This document shows, piece by piece, positions 16,005 to 24,524 of a DNA stretch of 46,908 nt. The DNA is from Patescibacteria group bacterium (GTDB lineage: Bacteria; Patescibacteriota; Patescibacteriia; CAIXNZ01): assembly GCA_028714455.1 (NCBI GenBank), contig JAQTMG010000007.1:1-46908 (forward strand), written 5' to 3'. The notes under the pieces were generated by a model. It searched no databases. It had not been told where the DNA came from and saw only the letters and a program-made list of their open reading frames with translations. How positions within the stretch are numbered: position 1 is the stretch's first letter; each line of letters starts with the position of its first letter. The position numbers and the translations under genes were made by a program.

Positions 16005-19000
16005 CTAAACGCGAAATTCGCAGATATTCTTAAAATCGCACCATTTACAAACATGCTGGCTGGGCGTGGCGCTAAAATCAGAAGCGCGGATTGCTTCCAT
16101 GCGCTTAATGATTTCCTGCCTGACTTTTTCCTTTTCTTTTTCCGCGCCCAAAAATTCCAAAGTAGAATTATTGTCAATATAGTAGAAAATCAATTTGTTG
16201 ACTTTTTCTTTCATCACTTCTTCGGCCGCGATCTGGTAAATCAAAAGCTGCATTTTATTTTCAGGAGAAATTGTTTCCTCTTCCTTGGCTTCGCCAGTTT
16301 TATAATCAATCAAAACTATTGAGCCGTCAGGCAAGCGGTCGATTCTGTCAATCACGCCCTTGATTGAATAATCGCCGACTTTCAGAAAGAAGGTTTTTTC
16401 CACGGCCTCGGTCTGGCAGGGCTGATCTTTAATCTTGTCGTAAAAAGTTTTCAAGCTCTCCCCTGCTTTTTTAAAATACTTTTCGCGCTGCTCTTTTGAA
16501 GAATACCATTCATCATTCCATTTGGCCTGGAAAATTTTCTTTAATTCGTCAAAACTAATCAAATCCTCAATCTTCGTTTTGGCCGGTTTCTTTTTTGTAT
16601 CGCCAAATAAATCCGCTTGTTTATTTTCCAGCTTTTCAAAAATGCGCTTAAAAAATTCCTCCAGGGTTTCGTGAATACTTTTGCCATAGGAAAAAACACC
16701 CTTGCCAAAAACTGGCACACGCAAAATAAAGCCCAGTTTATACTGATATGGGCATTTGCCAAAAGCAGCCAGTTGCGAATAGGAAAAACGATCTGGCAAT
16801 TTATATTCTGTTTTTTCTGGTTTAACTACTGGTTTAAATTTGGTCAGTTCTAATTCACCGGCAAAAAGCGCGGCTTTGGCTAATTTAAATTGCGGATTTG
16901 TCTCGGCCAGTTCTGATAAAAATCTTGAAATCTTTCTTTTTCTGGAGCCGCCGTAATCATCAGCCGAGGTTAAAAATAATCCCGCCTTGGCACGCGTCAT
17001 GGCCACATAGAATAATCTTCTTTCTTCTTGCAAATGAATATCGCCCTCGGGAATAATTTCTTTGACTAATTCGTCAGGCAGCTCAATAGCATCAGCGCGC
17101 TCGCCAGTTGGAAAACGGCGGTCAATCAAATTTGGAATAAAAACATATTTAAATTCCAAACCCTTGGCCGAGTGCACGGTCATAATTTTGACCATATCTG
17201 GTCCGGCTTCAAAATCAACGCTTAAAGCACCGCTCTCGCCTGACTCCAGCTCCAATTCCATTTCTTCCATGAATAAATTCAGCCGAGCGCCACTCACGGC
17301 CTCCTCAAAGGCCTGTATTCGCTTATAAAACTGGTTTATATAAGAGATGGCCAAATTACTCTCATATTCGTCTTTGGCCACCAATTTCTCCAAATAACCA
17401 GAATCTTCCAAAAAGGCCTTTAAAATTTCGCCAACGGTTTTTTGCTTGGCCAGCTGGCTATGCTTTTCAATCAGCCCGAGAAAACGGTTAACTTCTGAAA
17501 TTGTCTTGGCTTCAAGTCCATGGACGGCTGAAATTTCTTTCATTATTTCATAAAGCGATCTGGATTTTTTATAGGCCTCGTGATTAATCTGAATAACATC
17601 GGCCGGCGCAATCTCAACCACTGGTGAAGTTAAAATGCGATAAACCGAAGGCGATTCATGATAATTATCCAGAAGCTGAAAATAAGCCATGATGTCCAAA
17701 ATAACCGACTTTGAATATAAGCCGCGCAAAGCCATGAATTGATATGGAATACTTGTCTTGCGTAAAAAATTAATGAAAGGCGTAGCCGAATCATTGGAGC
17801 GCACCAAAATCGCAAAATCACTCCAATTTGATTCTTTGTCCTTCTTTTTCAGCTCAACTATTTTTTTAATAATGGCGTTCACTTCATCATCAGCTGTCTT
17901 TTCATGAATATGTTCAACTATGCCCTTGCCAATATTTTCAGCAGATAATCGTTTATCAATTTTCTTAAGTTCAGAGCCCTTCTTACTCACCTTCCCCTTT
18001 TTGCCCTTTTCTCCCTTTTGATTCAATTGGTATTCCAAGCGGTTCGGATTGTTAAGTTGTATAAAATTATAAGCCAGATCCAAGATATTTTGAGTCGAGC
18101 GATAATTTTTAGTCAAGACAACTTCCTGACTTTCGGGAAAATCCTTTTTGAATTGTAAAATATTGGAAACCGAAGCCCCGCGGAATTTATAAATTGACTG
18201 GTCATCATCGCCAACCACGGTCAGATTCTTTTTTGAGCCGCATAACATTTTAATCAAATCATATTGAGCAAAATTTGTGTCCTGGAATTCATCAACTAAA
18301 ATATATTGAAACTGGTCCTGATATTTTTTCAAGATATTGGGCCTCTCACGAAAAAGTTTAAGTGTGTAATTTATCAAGTCGCCAAAATCCAAACAATTAT
18401 TAGCCAAAAGTAATTGCTGATAAACATGGTAGGCCTCGGCCACCTCTTTATTTTTCTTGGCCTCTTGTCCCAAAAGTTCATCACTCATGGTTGAATCAGC
18501 ATTGGCCTTCATTTTTTCGGCAAAGGCCAGATATTGGTCAGGATAAATTTCTTCATCTTTAGCTCTGGAAAAATGTTTGATTAAGGCGTGAATAAATTTC
18601 GTGGGATTACCCAGCGGCTTGTAATAATCCAAATCAAATTTGTCCAAATTTTCGCGCACCAAAAGCCACTGCTTGGTTTCATCAAGCAGTTTGAAATCAT
18701 TGGGTAGACCAATATCCAGGGCGTGTTGTTCCAAAATTTTCTGGCAAAAAGCATGAAAAGTAGAAATCCACAAATCCACATAACCATAGGGCAAAAGTCG
18801 ATCAACTCTTTCTTCCATTTCCTGCGCGGCCTTTTCAGTGAAAGTCAGAGCCAAAATCGCATCGGTCTTCACGCTTTTATCCAAAATCAAATGCGCAATG
18901 CGCTGAGTAATAACCATTGTTTTGCCCGTACCAGCGCCTGCCACAATCAAAAGCGGGCCACTACCGAACGTAATGGCCTTTTTCTGCGCTGGGTTAAATT

Positions 19001-19019
19001 GTTGCTTTTCTAAGGACAT
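16005..19019 (-). CDS. UvrD/AddA-like helicase fused to a RecB-type Fe-S nuclease
   Basis: A 1004-residue SF1A helicase with a C-terminal PD-(D/E)XK nuclease. Helicase motifs: Walker A GAGTGKT (28-34), Walker B LVDEFQDTN, motif III VGDDDQSIYKFRG, motif V VHSAKGLEFKYVF, motif VI ERRLFYVAMTRAK. The nuclease has GVIDRIDRLPDG...LIDYKTGE and QLLIYQ. It is bracketed by one Cys (GKCPYQY) and three near the end (CKWCDFKNIC), the four-cysteine 4Fe-4S pattern of AddB/AdnA/Cas4 nucleases. It may act alone in double-strand-break end resection, replacing RecBCD/AddAB (inference). It follows the RAYT remnant and has no Shine-Dalgarno sequence. Confidence 0.92.
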   Translation of the reverse strand: MSLEKQQFNPAQKKAITFGSGPLLIVAGAGTGKTMVITQRIAHLILDKSVKTDAILALTFTEKAAQEMEERVDRLLPYGYVDLWISTFHAFCQKILEQHALDIGLPNDFKLLDETKQWLLVRENLDKFDLDYYKPLGNPTKFIHALIKHFSRAKDEEIYPDQYLAFAEKMKANADSTMSDELLGQEAKKNKEVAEAYHVYQQLLLANNCLDFGDLINYTLKLFRERPNILKKYQDQFQYILVDEFQDTNFAQYDLIKMLCGSKKNLTVVGDDDQSIYKFRGASVSNILQFKKDFPESQEVVLTKNYRSTQNILDLAYNFIQLNNPNRLEYQLNQKGEKGKKGKVSKKGSELKKIDKRLSAENIGKGIVEHIHEKTADDEVNAIIKKIVELKKKDKESNWSDFAILVRSNDSATPFINFLRKTSIPYQFMALRGLYSKSVILDIMAYFQLLDNYHESPSVYRILTSPVVEIAPADVIQINHEAYKKSRSLYEIMKEISAVHGLEAKTISEVNRFLGLIEKHSQLAKQKTVGEILKAFLEDSGYLEKLVAKDEYESNLAISYINQFYKRIQAFEEAVSGARLNLFMEEMELELESGESGALSVDFEAGPDMVKIMTVHSAKGLEFKYVFIPNLIDRRFPTGERADAIELPDELVKEIIPEGDIHLQEERRLFYVAMTRAKAGLFLTSADDYGGSRKRKISRFLSELAETNPQFKLAKAALFAGELELTKFKPVVKPEKTEYKLPDRFSYSQLAAFGKCPYQYKLGFILRVPVFGKGVFSYGKSIHETLEEFFKRIFEKLENKQADLFGDTKKKPAKTKIEDLISFDELKKIFQAKWNDEWYSSKEQREKYFKKAGESLKTFYDKIKDQPCQTEAVEKTFFLKVGDYSIKGVIDRIDRLPDGSIVLIDYKTGEAKEEETISPENKMQLLIYQIAAEEVMKEKVNKLIFYYIDNNSTLEFLGAEKEKEKVRQEIIKRMEAIRASDFSATPSQHVCKWCDFKNICEFRV

Positions 19020-19051
19020 GTTCAGATTATTTTAAAAATATTTTATTAAGT

Positions 19052-19618
19052 TTATTTATTTAAATTTTTTGGATTATTTTTATCAAATTGCCAATTTACC
19101 GGATTATTGGCGATATATCCTTTTATGCGAGCATAATCCTCGTCGTTTTTGATGATATGTTCGTAATAATTATCTTGCCATAGAAAATCTAAATCGTTTT
19201 TGTGACAATTTCGCGAAACAGCGCCCTTAAACGTGTTGATAATTGACGATAATGATTTCGGTTTTAAGGGTCCGAATCGATTCGTCGTAGAGACGCGGTG
19301 CACCGCGTCTCTACAATTTTTCAAATCAAAATCATTATCTTTGATTACAATTATACCGTGAAAATGGTTAGGCATTATTACAAATTCGTCTAATTCAATA
19401 TAGGGCCTTAATTTTTGTGTTTTCAACCATTCATCCAAAACAATTTGACCAATTTTCGACAAATAAACATTATTATCCTTATCACTAATTTCACCTTAAC
19501 AACATCTTCTATCTTTTGTGCAAATGGTTACATAATAAAACCCCTCATCCGCGTAATTCCAATGGCCCAGACGTGTTGTTGCGATTCTGAATTTATTTTT
19601 AAAATACTCGTCCCCCAT
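19052..19618 (-). pseudogene. REP-associated tyrosine transposase (RAYT, Y1 family), nonsense-interrupted
   Basis: Read from the ATG at 19618, the frame encodes 40 residues typical of the family N-terminus (ADEGFYYVTICTKDRR) and then hits TAA at 19498-19496. After the stop the same frame continues with GEISD...LSKIGQIVLDEW, the HUH motif MPNHFHGIIV, the LSSIINTFKGAVSR block, LWQDNYYEHII (candidate catalytic Tyr) and YIANNPVNW. Only the 136 residues after a TTG at 19462 remain open. The frame is otherwise intact, so the stop may be recent or reinitiation may occur. A 28-bp REP palindrome (19287-19314) lies in frame inside the gene. Likely formerly mobilised the GTAGAGAC palindromes. Confidence 0.85.
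19287..19314. repeat. 28-bp GTAGAGAC-family palindrome inside the RAYT gene
   Basis: Perfect palindrome (arms GTAGAGACGCGGTG / CACCGCGTCTCTAC), same family as those in elements A and B. Read on the minus strand it encodes CRDAVHRVST in the transposase frame, between the HUH motif and the LSSIINTF block. Confidence 0.9.
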
Positions 19619-19624
19619 TTTATA

Positions 19625-20695
19625 TTATTGATACGCCCTAAATTTTTCTAAAAATTCTTTGGAAAGTAAACGCAAGCCCTTATTCAAATAATCTTTTTTA
19701 AATCTATTCAAATAAACATTGGTCAAACTTTTTTTCATTGGGCTGCCGACCAGTTCCATAAATCCCTGACCAGAAATTTCCTTACCATTCATTTTAGCTT
19801 TTACATCAACACCGCCTTCCCAATAGTTAAGTGTGCCAAAAACCATTTCCTGACTTCTATTGTATGGCTTAGTTTGTAATTCAATGCCAAAGTCGGGTAA
19901 ATAAATTTCATATTCCAAATTATAAGCCGCGCCCGTTTGAGTGCTGATAAATTTCTTGCCCTTTTCTTTGATTAAAATGTCATTGCTGGTCAGAATTTTA
20001 TTTTTTCTATCAATCATGCTCGCGTGATAGGTTCTGACTTTATCGCCATAAACAAAAATGAGTATATCCAAACCATTGGCCAGCTGAACAGAAAACCAAG
20101 TCCACTTATCATCGCCAGTCAATGGCGTTTGCGCCCACTGGTGGTCCATCCAGGACAAGCCTTCGACTTCCTGCCAAGTATTCCCTATTTTAACCATGCC
20201 TTTTGTTTTCAAATTGGTTAAAGAATAATAATAGGTTGTCTTTACTTCCAAATCCATGAAGCCGCGTTTATTCACCAAAAGAGGTTTCTTTGTTTGCTTT
20301 AAATTCAAATCAATCAATTCGTTGACAACATGGTAATTAAATAACTTCGGCTCTTCAATCAGACAGGTATTGTCGTAATTTATCCAAAGAAGCGGTTTGG
20401 TAAAACTATTGGGGTCGACCAGACAAATCGGATTTATTTTCTCAACAAATTTATGCCTATCATTATCAGTCAAAAGATAATGCGAAAAATACAAGGTCTT
20501 GACCGGAATCTTGCTCAAAAAAGGAATATGCACCAGTTTGGGCTTGGTGGCAAAAATGGTGTTCATGTACGAAAAACTACGCCCATCCTTGGTCTTTAAA
20601 TTACCATTAAAATACCACCATTCAATAATGTGATCATGTTTTTGCTCGTCTTTGGGGAATTTCAGGGGTTTAAATTTTTCTTTGTATTGAGGCAT
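19625..20695 (-). CDS. CrtC/AttH-like lipocalin-fold protein
   Basis: A 356-residue soluble-looking protein of the family that includes carotenoid 1,2-hydratase CrtC and AttH: HIIEWWYFNG near the N-terminus, GLSWMDHQWA (about 179-188) and GQGFMELVG near the C-terminus. These are double lipocalin-type barrels that bind hydrophobic ligands. No signal peptide is visible. No carotenoid genes are nearby, so a hydratase role is not supported. It may act on lipids or isoprenoids (inference). It starts just past the terminator at 20733-20760. Confidence 0.8.
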   Translation of the reverse strand: MPQYKEKFKPLKFPKDEQKHDHIIEWWYFNGNLKTKDGRSFSYMNTIFATKPKLVHIPFLSKIPVKTLYFSHYLLTDNDRHKFVEKINPICLVDPNSFTKPLLWINYDNTCLIEEPKLFNYHVVNELIDLNLKQTKKPLLVNKRGFMDLEVKTTYYYSLTNLKTKGMVKIGNTWQEVEGLSWMDHQWAQTPLTGDDKWTWFSVQLANGLDILIFVYGDKVRTYHASMIDRKNKILTSNDILIKEKGKKFISTQTGAAYNLEYEIYLPDFGIELQTKPYNRSQEMVFGTLNYWEGGVDVKAKMNGKEISGQGFMELVGSPMKKSLTNVYLNRFKKDYLNKGLRLLSKEFLEKFRAYQ

Positions 20696-20732
20696 AAGAT
20701 GTGCTTATTTTATCAAAAAAACGAGAAAAATA

Positions 20733-20760
20733 AAAGCCGCTTCCGGAAAGAAGCGGCTTT
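20733..20760 (-). terminator. terminator of the 57-residue membrane protein gene
   Basis: 10-bp stem AAAGCCGCTT/AAGCGGCTTT (20733-20742 with 20751-20760); minus-strand T-rich tail. A weaker outer pairing (ACGAGAAA/TTCTCGT) extends it. It lies 5 nt past the stop at 20766. Confidence 0.85.
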
Positions 20761-20765
20761 CTCGT

Positions 20766-20939
20766 TCATCTACCGAGGTGATGACAGTAAAGCAAAATGA
20801 GGACGATTGGAAAGCCAAAGGCGGCAATCCAAATGTAAATCCAAAAAATCTTCTTGGCAACCTGCGACTTACGGATCTGTTCGAAAAGCCGATCCAATTC
20901 GCTTTCCCGCTCCTTGGCCACTGTCAAACTTCCCGCCAT
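20766..20939 (-). CDS. 57-residue single-pass membrane protein, unknown
   Basis: A small gene supported by a full Shine-Dalgarno sequence (AGGAGG at 20952-20947, 7 nt before ATG at 20939) and a terminator 5 nt after the stop. The protein begins MAGSLTVAKERESELDRLFE, a charged amphipathic helix, then RKSQVAKK and a membrane helix at about 31-51 (IFWIYIWIAAFGFPIVLILL), ending YCHHLGR. The likely topology is N-in by the positive-inside rule. It follows the GNAT gene by 17 nt but has a different style of translation signal. Function unknown. Confidence 0.75.
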   Translation of the reverse strand: MAGSLTVAKERESELDRLFEQIRKSQVAKKIFWIYIWIAAFGFPIVLILLYCHHLGR

Positions 20940-20956
20940 TTTAGACCCTCCTTTTT

Positions 20957-21499
20957 TTAGAGTGCCATTATTTTTTTCTTATCCTTTTGCCATTCATTTT
21001 TTAAAAGTTCCATATAATAGGTATCATAAAATTTATCGTTACGATATCTATCTTCCTTTTTAATCCCGGCTAATTTAAACCCCATGTCCAAATATAAATT
21101 TATAGCACGCTGATTATGTGCGTAAACATTCAGGGAAATTTTGTGTAGCTCTAGCTTCTCAAAACCGTATTTTAAGATAGTTCGCATGGCATCTGTGCCA
21201 TATCCACTATTCCAATACCTTTTATCGCCAATAAAAATTCCAAAAGAAGCATTCTTGTTTTTGGGGTTTAAATGAAGCCCTACATTCCCAATGTATTTTT
21301 CGTCAAGTGTGTTTATGGCAAACCCCTTTTCATTTTTATCTTTATTAGTCTCTCTAATCCATTTTCTTTCCATCTGCAACGTTACCCTACCCATGCTCAA
21401 AAATTTTCTTACGGAGGGATCAGCCATCCATTTAACAATGCGAGGAGCGTCGCTTAATTTAAGTGGTCTTAAAATAACTTTTCTGCCACGCAATATCAT
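20957..21499 (-). CDS. GNAT acetyltransferase (RimJ/RimL type)
   Basis: A 180-residue N-acetyltransferase of the RimJ/RimL/SpeG type: N-terminal VILRPLKLSDAPRIVKWM, a beta-strand pair NTLDEKYIGNVGLH, the acetyl-CoA loop RYWNSGYGTDAMRTI, and HKISLNVYAHNQRAINLYLDMGF at the C-terminus. The substrate (ribosomal protein, polyamine or other) cannot be told. Its start overlaps the tatD stop by ATGA. Confidence 0.9.
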   Translation of the reverse strand: MILRGRKVILRPLKLSDAPRIVKWMADPSVRKFLSMGRVTLQMERKWIRETNKDKNEKGFAINTLDEKYIGNVGLHLNPKNKNASFGIFIGDKRYWNSGYGTDAMRTILKYGFEKLELHKISLNVYAHNQRAINLYLDMGFKLAGIKKEDRYRNDKFYDTYYMELLKNEWQKDKKKIMAL

Positions 21500-22365
21500 A
21501 TATTAAATAAATTTTTAGCGTTATTAAAAGTTTGTTCAGCTACTTCTTCGAATTTCAATCCTTTTAATTCAGCAATTTTTTCAGCTACATAGCGCACATA
21601 TTGCGGTTCATTTACTTTGCCGCGAAATGGCACTGGCGCTAAATATGGCGAATCGGTCTCTATTAAGATTTTATCCAAAGGAATTTCTTTCGCTACTTGT
21701 TGAAGCTCTTTAGCATTTTTAAAAGTTACAATGCCAGTAAATCCAATATAAAATCCCAAATCAATAAATTTCTTTGCTTGCTCTAAATTTCCACCAAAGC
21801 AATGAATTACTCCTTTTGGCTCGGGGCCCAGAGCTCCGAGCTCCGAGCTTAAAATTTCAAGCATCAAATCATAGGCCTCGTAATTTTTGCCTTCCTCTCC
21901 CCGGCAGTGCAAAACCAGGGGCAAGTTTAATTCTTTAGCCAATTTAATAAATTGTTTAAAAACTTCTATCTCGAGTTGTTTGGCTTTTTCAATATCGTGC
22001 TTTTCTGGTTTTAAATAATAAAAATCTAAACCCGTCTCGCCAATGCCAACAATTTTTTTGCTCGACTTCGCCAAATCAAAATACTTTTTATAGTCAAAAA
22101 TTTCCTTTTTTACTGTGAGTAATTTTTCCTCACCGTTAACAAATATTTTTTCTTTAATATCATCGACTAAATGTTCCGGATGACAGCCAATCACTGCCCA
22201 GACGCCATCAAATTTTTCCGCAATTTCAATGGCTTTCTGGCTTGTTTCAAAATTTGAACCGACATTAATAAAATAAATACCTGACTCCAAAGAGCGCTTA
22301 ACCACATTTTCAAGATCATTATCAAAGACCTTAAAATTTATATGAGCGTGAGTATCGAATAACAT
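21496..22365 (-). CDS. tatD: TatD-family metal-dependent deoxyribonuclease
   Basis: TIM-barrel hydrolase with 3'-5' DNase activity in known members. The 289-residue protein has the metal-binding DTHAHI near the N-terminus, GCHPEH, GIGETGLDFYY, VLHCRGE and ETDSPYLAPVPFRGKVNEP. An insertion at about 118-127 is minor. AT-rich repeats fill its leader. First gene of the tatD - GNAT - 57-residue protein transcript. Confidence 0.93.
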   Translation of the reverse strand: MLFDTHAHINFKVFDNDLENVVKRSLESGIYFINVGSNFETSQKAIEIAEKFDGVWAVIGCHPEHLVDDIKEKIFVNGEEKLLTVKKEIFDYKKYFDLAKSSKKIVGIGETGLDFYYLKPEKHDIEKAKQLEIEVFKQFIKLAKELNLPLVLHCRGEEGKNYEAYDLMLEILSSELGALGPEPKGVIHCFGGNLEQAKKFIDLGFYIGFTGIVTFKNAKELQQVAKEIPLDKILIETDSPYLAPVPFRGKVNEPQYVRYVAEKIAELKGLKFEEVAEQTFNNAKNLFNI

Positions 22366-22367
22366 AA

Positions 22368-22434
22368 ATATGAAATATGAATTACGAATTATGAATTGAG
22401 ATTTCGTATTTCATAATTCAGAATTCATAATTAG
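22368..22434. repeat. AT-rich dispersed repeat forming a long inverted repeat
   Basis: The left half reads AAATATGAAATATGAATTA... and the right half carries its near-complement ...TATTTCATAATTCAGAATT, so the region can fold as a hairpin between cvpA and tatD. Same family as 3430 and 30600. Confidence 0.6.
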
Positions 22435-22940
22435 ATTACAGAGTGGATCATTTTTAAGACCTGCGGCAATAACAGTTGTAAAATTCGAGAAACATTTATA
22501 AACCAGGGTGTTAGAGTTGAGGCCTGTAACACCGTGGTGAACCAATCAGATATTGGAAATCTGGCTATCACAAATAAAGAAAGCCCGATAACCAGCAAAC
22601 CCTCAAAAAATCCCAGCACACCGCCGATTAAACGGCTGACAGTTTTTAAAAATGGAATCACTTCCAGGAAATTGAAAATCTTATCCAGGACGTAAAAACC
22701 AAAACCGATCAGCCGATTGACGATCAAAAAGATGAAAATAAAGGCAAAGATCATCATAAGATTCTGATGGCCGAAAATTCCTGTCAGCCACATACCCAGT
22801 GGTTCATACCAAAGCCCGGCAAAAAAAGCGCCGGCAAAAGTGCCCACGATTGCGCCCAGCGTATGAATCACGCCAAACCAAAGTCCGAATAATACAAAAC
22901 CGCCCAGAAAAATTAATAATATTACATCAAAAATTGTCAT
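22431..22940 (-). CDS. CvpA-family membrane protein
   Basis: A 169-residue protein with four hydrophobic helices (about 1-27, 30-48, 62-85, 100-125) and a C-terminal amphipathic stretch. The pattern DVILLIFLGGFVLFGLWFG then GFFEGLLVIGLSLF fits CvpA (colicin V production protein), of poorly known envelope role. It follows metG by 20 nt. Confidence 0.8.
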   Translation of the reverse strand: MTIFDVILLIFLGGFVLFGLWFGVIHTLGAIVGTFAGAFFAGLWYEPLGMWLTGIFGHQNLMMIFAFIFIFLIVNRLIGFGFYVLDKIFNFLEVIPFLKTVSRLIGGVLGFFEGLLVIGLSLFVIARFPISDWFTTVLQASTLTPWFINVSRILQLLLPQVLKMIHSVI

Positions 22941-22960
22941 AAAGTTATTGTTATATTATT

Positions 22961-24523
22961 TTAAGTTAATCTTGGAAATAAGGCCTCGGCTTTTTTAGTC
23001 TTTTGTCCTTCAGGCAATCTTCCCCACTCTCTTAAATCGCTTGGCTTTTTCTCTTTTTCCTTTTCCGCGTCAAAACCAATCACCTCAAGTATATTATCCG
23101 CCTTTTGCGGCATAAAGGGAATTAACATAATGGCTGCCTGGCGAATCGTTTCTAAAAGATTATAAATAACATCAGCCAACTGGTGTTTATCGCTCTTGGC
23201 CAATTCCCAGGGTTTTTCCTTATCAATATACATATTCGCTTTTCTGATATTCTCCCAAATCACACCCAGTGCTTCGTCAAATTTCAAACTCTTCATAAAA
23301 AAATCATAGCGTTCCCAATCGGTTTTTAAATCAAAAGCAAAATATTTATCGCCATTGGCATTGGCCTCGGGCACTTTGCTCTCAAAATATTTTTCATTCA
23401 TGGCCACCACGCGCGAAACTAAATTACCCAGCTCATTAGCCAAAGCGGCATTATAAATATTATTCAAGCGCTCTCTGCTAAAATCGCCGTCAGTGCCAAA
23501 GCCAAATTGCGAGAGCAAAAGATAGCGAGTGGCATCAGCACCATATTTTGTCACCAGTTCATCAGGATTAATAACATTGCCGATTGTCTTACTCATTTTC
23601 TGGCCATCAATAGTGAAAAAGCCATGAGCAAAAATTAATTTTGGTAAAGGCAAGCCCAGAGCCAAAAGCAGAGCCGGCCAGATTACAGCATGAAATTTTA
23701 AAATATCTTTAGCCATTAAATGCACATCAGCTGGCCAAAATTTCTTATATAATTTTCCCTTAGTGCCGCCTAAAGCTGAAATATAATTTATCAAAGCGTC
23801 AACCCAGACATAGGCCGTTTGCTCCTTGTCAAAAGGCAGTTGTATCCCCCACTTCACATTTTGGCGGGAAATGGCCACATCTTTTAAGCCAACTTTTATT
23901 AAACCCAGTACTTCATTTTTTCTGGCCTCTGGCAAAATATTAAGCTCGCCCTTTTCAATTAAATCTTTCAGGGTTGCGGCATAATCGGAAAGTCGAAGAA
24001 ACCAATTCTTTTCTTTTACTTTTTCGCATTCTTTATTGTGGTCGAGGCACTTACCATTTACAAGTTCTGTCTCTGTCTTAAACGCCTCGCAAGCCACGCA
24101 ATAAAGTCCTTCGTACTCACTTTCATAAAGACAATCATTACCAAGCGGTGTCTTGGCTGATTTTAACTGCTTCATAAAATCTACAACTACTTTTTCATGT
24201 CTTTTTTCCGTAGTGCGAACAAAATCATTATTAGAAATATCCAGCCGATCCCAGGCCATCTGAAACTGCGCGGCTTTTTGGTCAACAAATTCCTGGGGTG
24301 TCATTTTATTTTTTTCCGCGGCTTGAGCGATTTTGGCACCATGTTCATCGGTGCCAGCCAAAAAATAAACATTGTCCCCGCCCAACATCATGCGAAAGTA
24401 GCGCGCCAAAACATCAGCCGCGATTGTGGTGTAGGCATGGCCAATATGAGGCACATCATTCACATAATAAATGGGCGTGGTTACATAAAATTTATTCTGT
24501 TTTTCTTTTTTTATTTTTGGCAT
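22961..24523 (-). CDS. metG: methionyl-tRNA synthetase
   Basis: Charges tRNA-Met for initiation and elongation. The 520-residue class I enzyme has PHIGHAYT (HIGH, residues 21-28), a zinc knuckle region with CVACEAF and C-x-D-H-N-K-E-C, and GQKMSKTIGN (KMSKS). The C-terminal dimerisation/tRNA-binding (Trbp111) domain is absent, a short form common in reduced genomes. It follows the SGNH hydrolase gene by 1 nt. Confidence 0.97.
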   Translation of the reverse strand: MPKIKKEKQNKFYVTTPIYYVNDVPHIGHAYTTIAADVLARYFRMMLGGDNVYFLAGTDEHGAKIAQAAEKNKMTPQEFVDQKAAQFQMAWDRLDISNNDFVRTTEKRHEKVVVDFMKQLKSAKTPLGNDCLYESEYEGLYCVACEAFKTETELVNGKCLDHNKECEKVKEKNWFLRLSDYAATLKDLIEKGELNILPEARKNEVLGLIKVGLKDVAISRQNVKWGIQLPFDKEQTAYVWVDALINYISALGGTKGKLYKKFWPADVHLMAKDILKFHAVIWPALLLALGLPLPKLIFAHGFFTIDGQKMSKTIGNVINPDELVTKYGADATRYLLLSQFGFGTDGDFSRERLNNIYNAALANELGNLVSRVVAMNEKYFESKVPEANANGDKYFAFDLKTDWERYDFFMKSLKFDEALGVIWENIRKANMYIDKEKPWELAKSDKHQLADVIYNLLETIRQAAIMLIPFMPQKADNILEVIGFDAEKEKEKKPSDLREWGRLPEGQKTKKAEALFPRLT

Positions 24524-24524
24524 A

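Noticed and set aside
20778-20960. Plus-strand 60-codon frame
   Set aside because: It is the antisense shadow of the 57-residue membrane protein, which has the Shine-Dalgarno sequence and the terminator.
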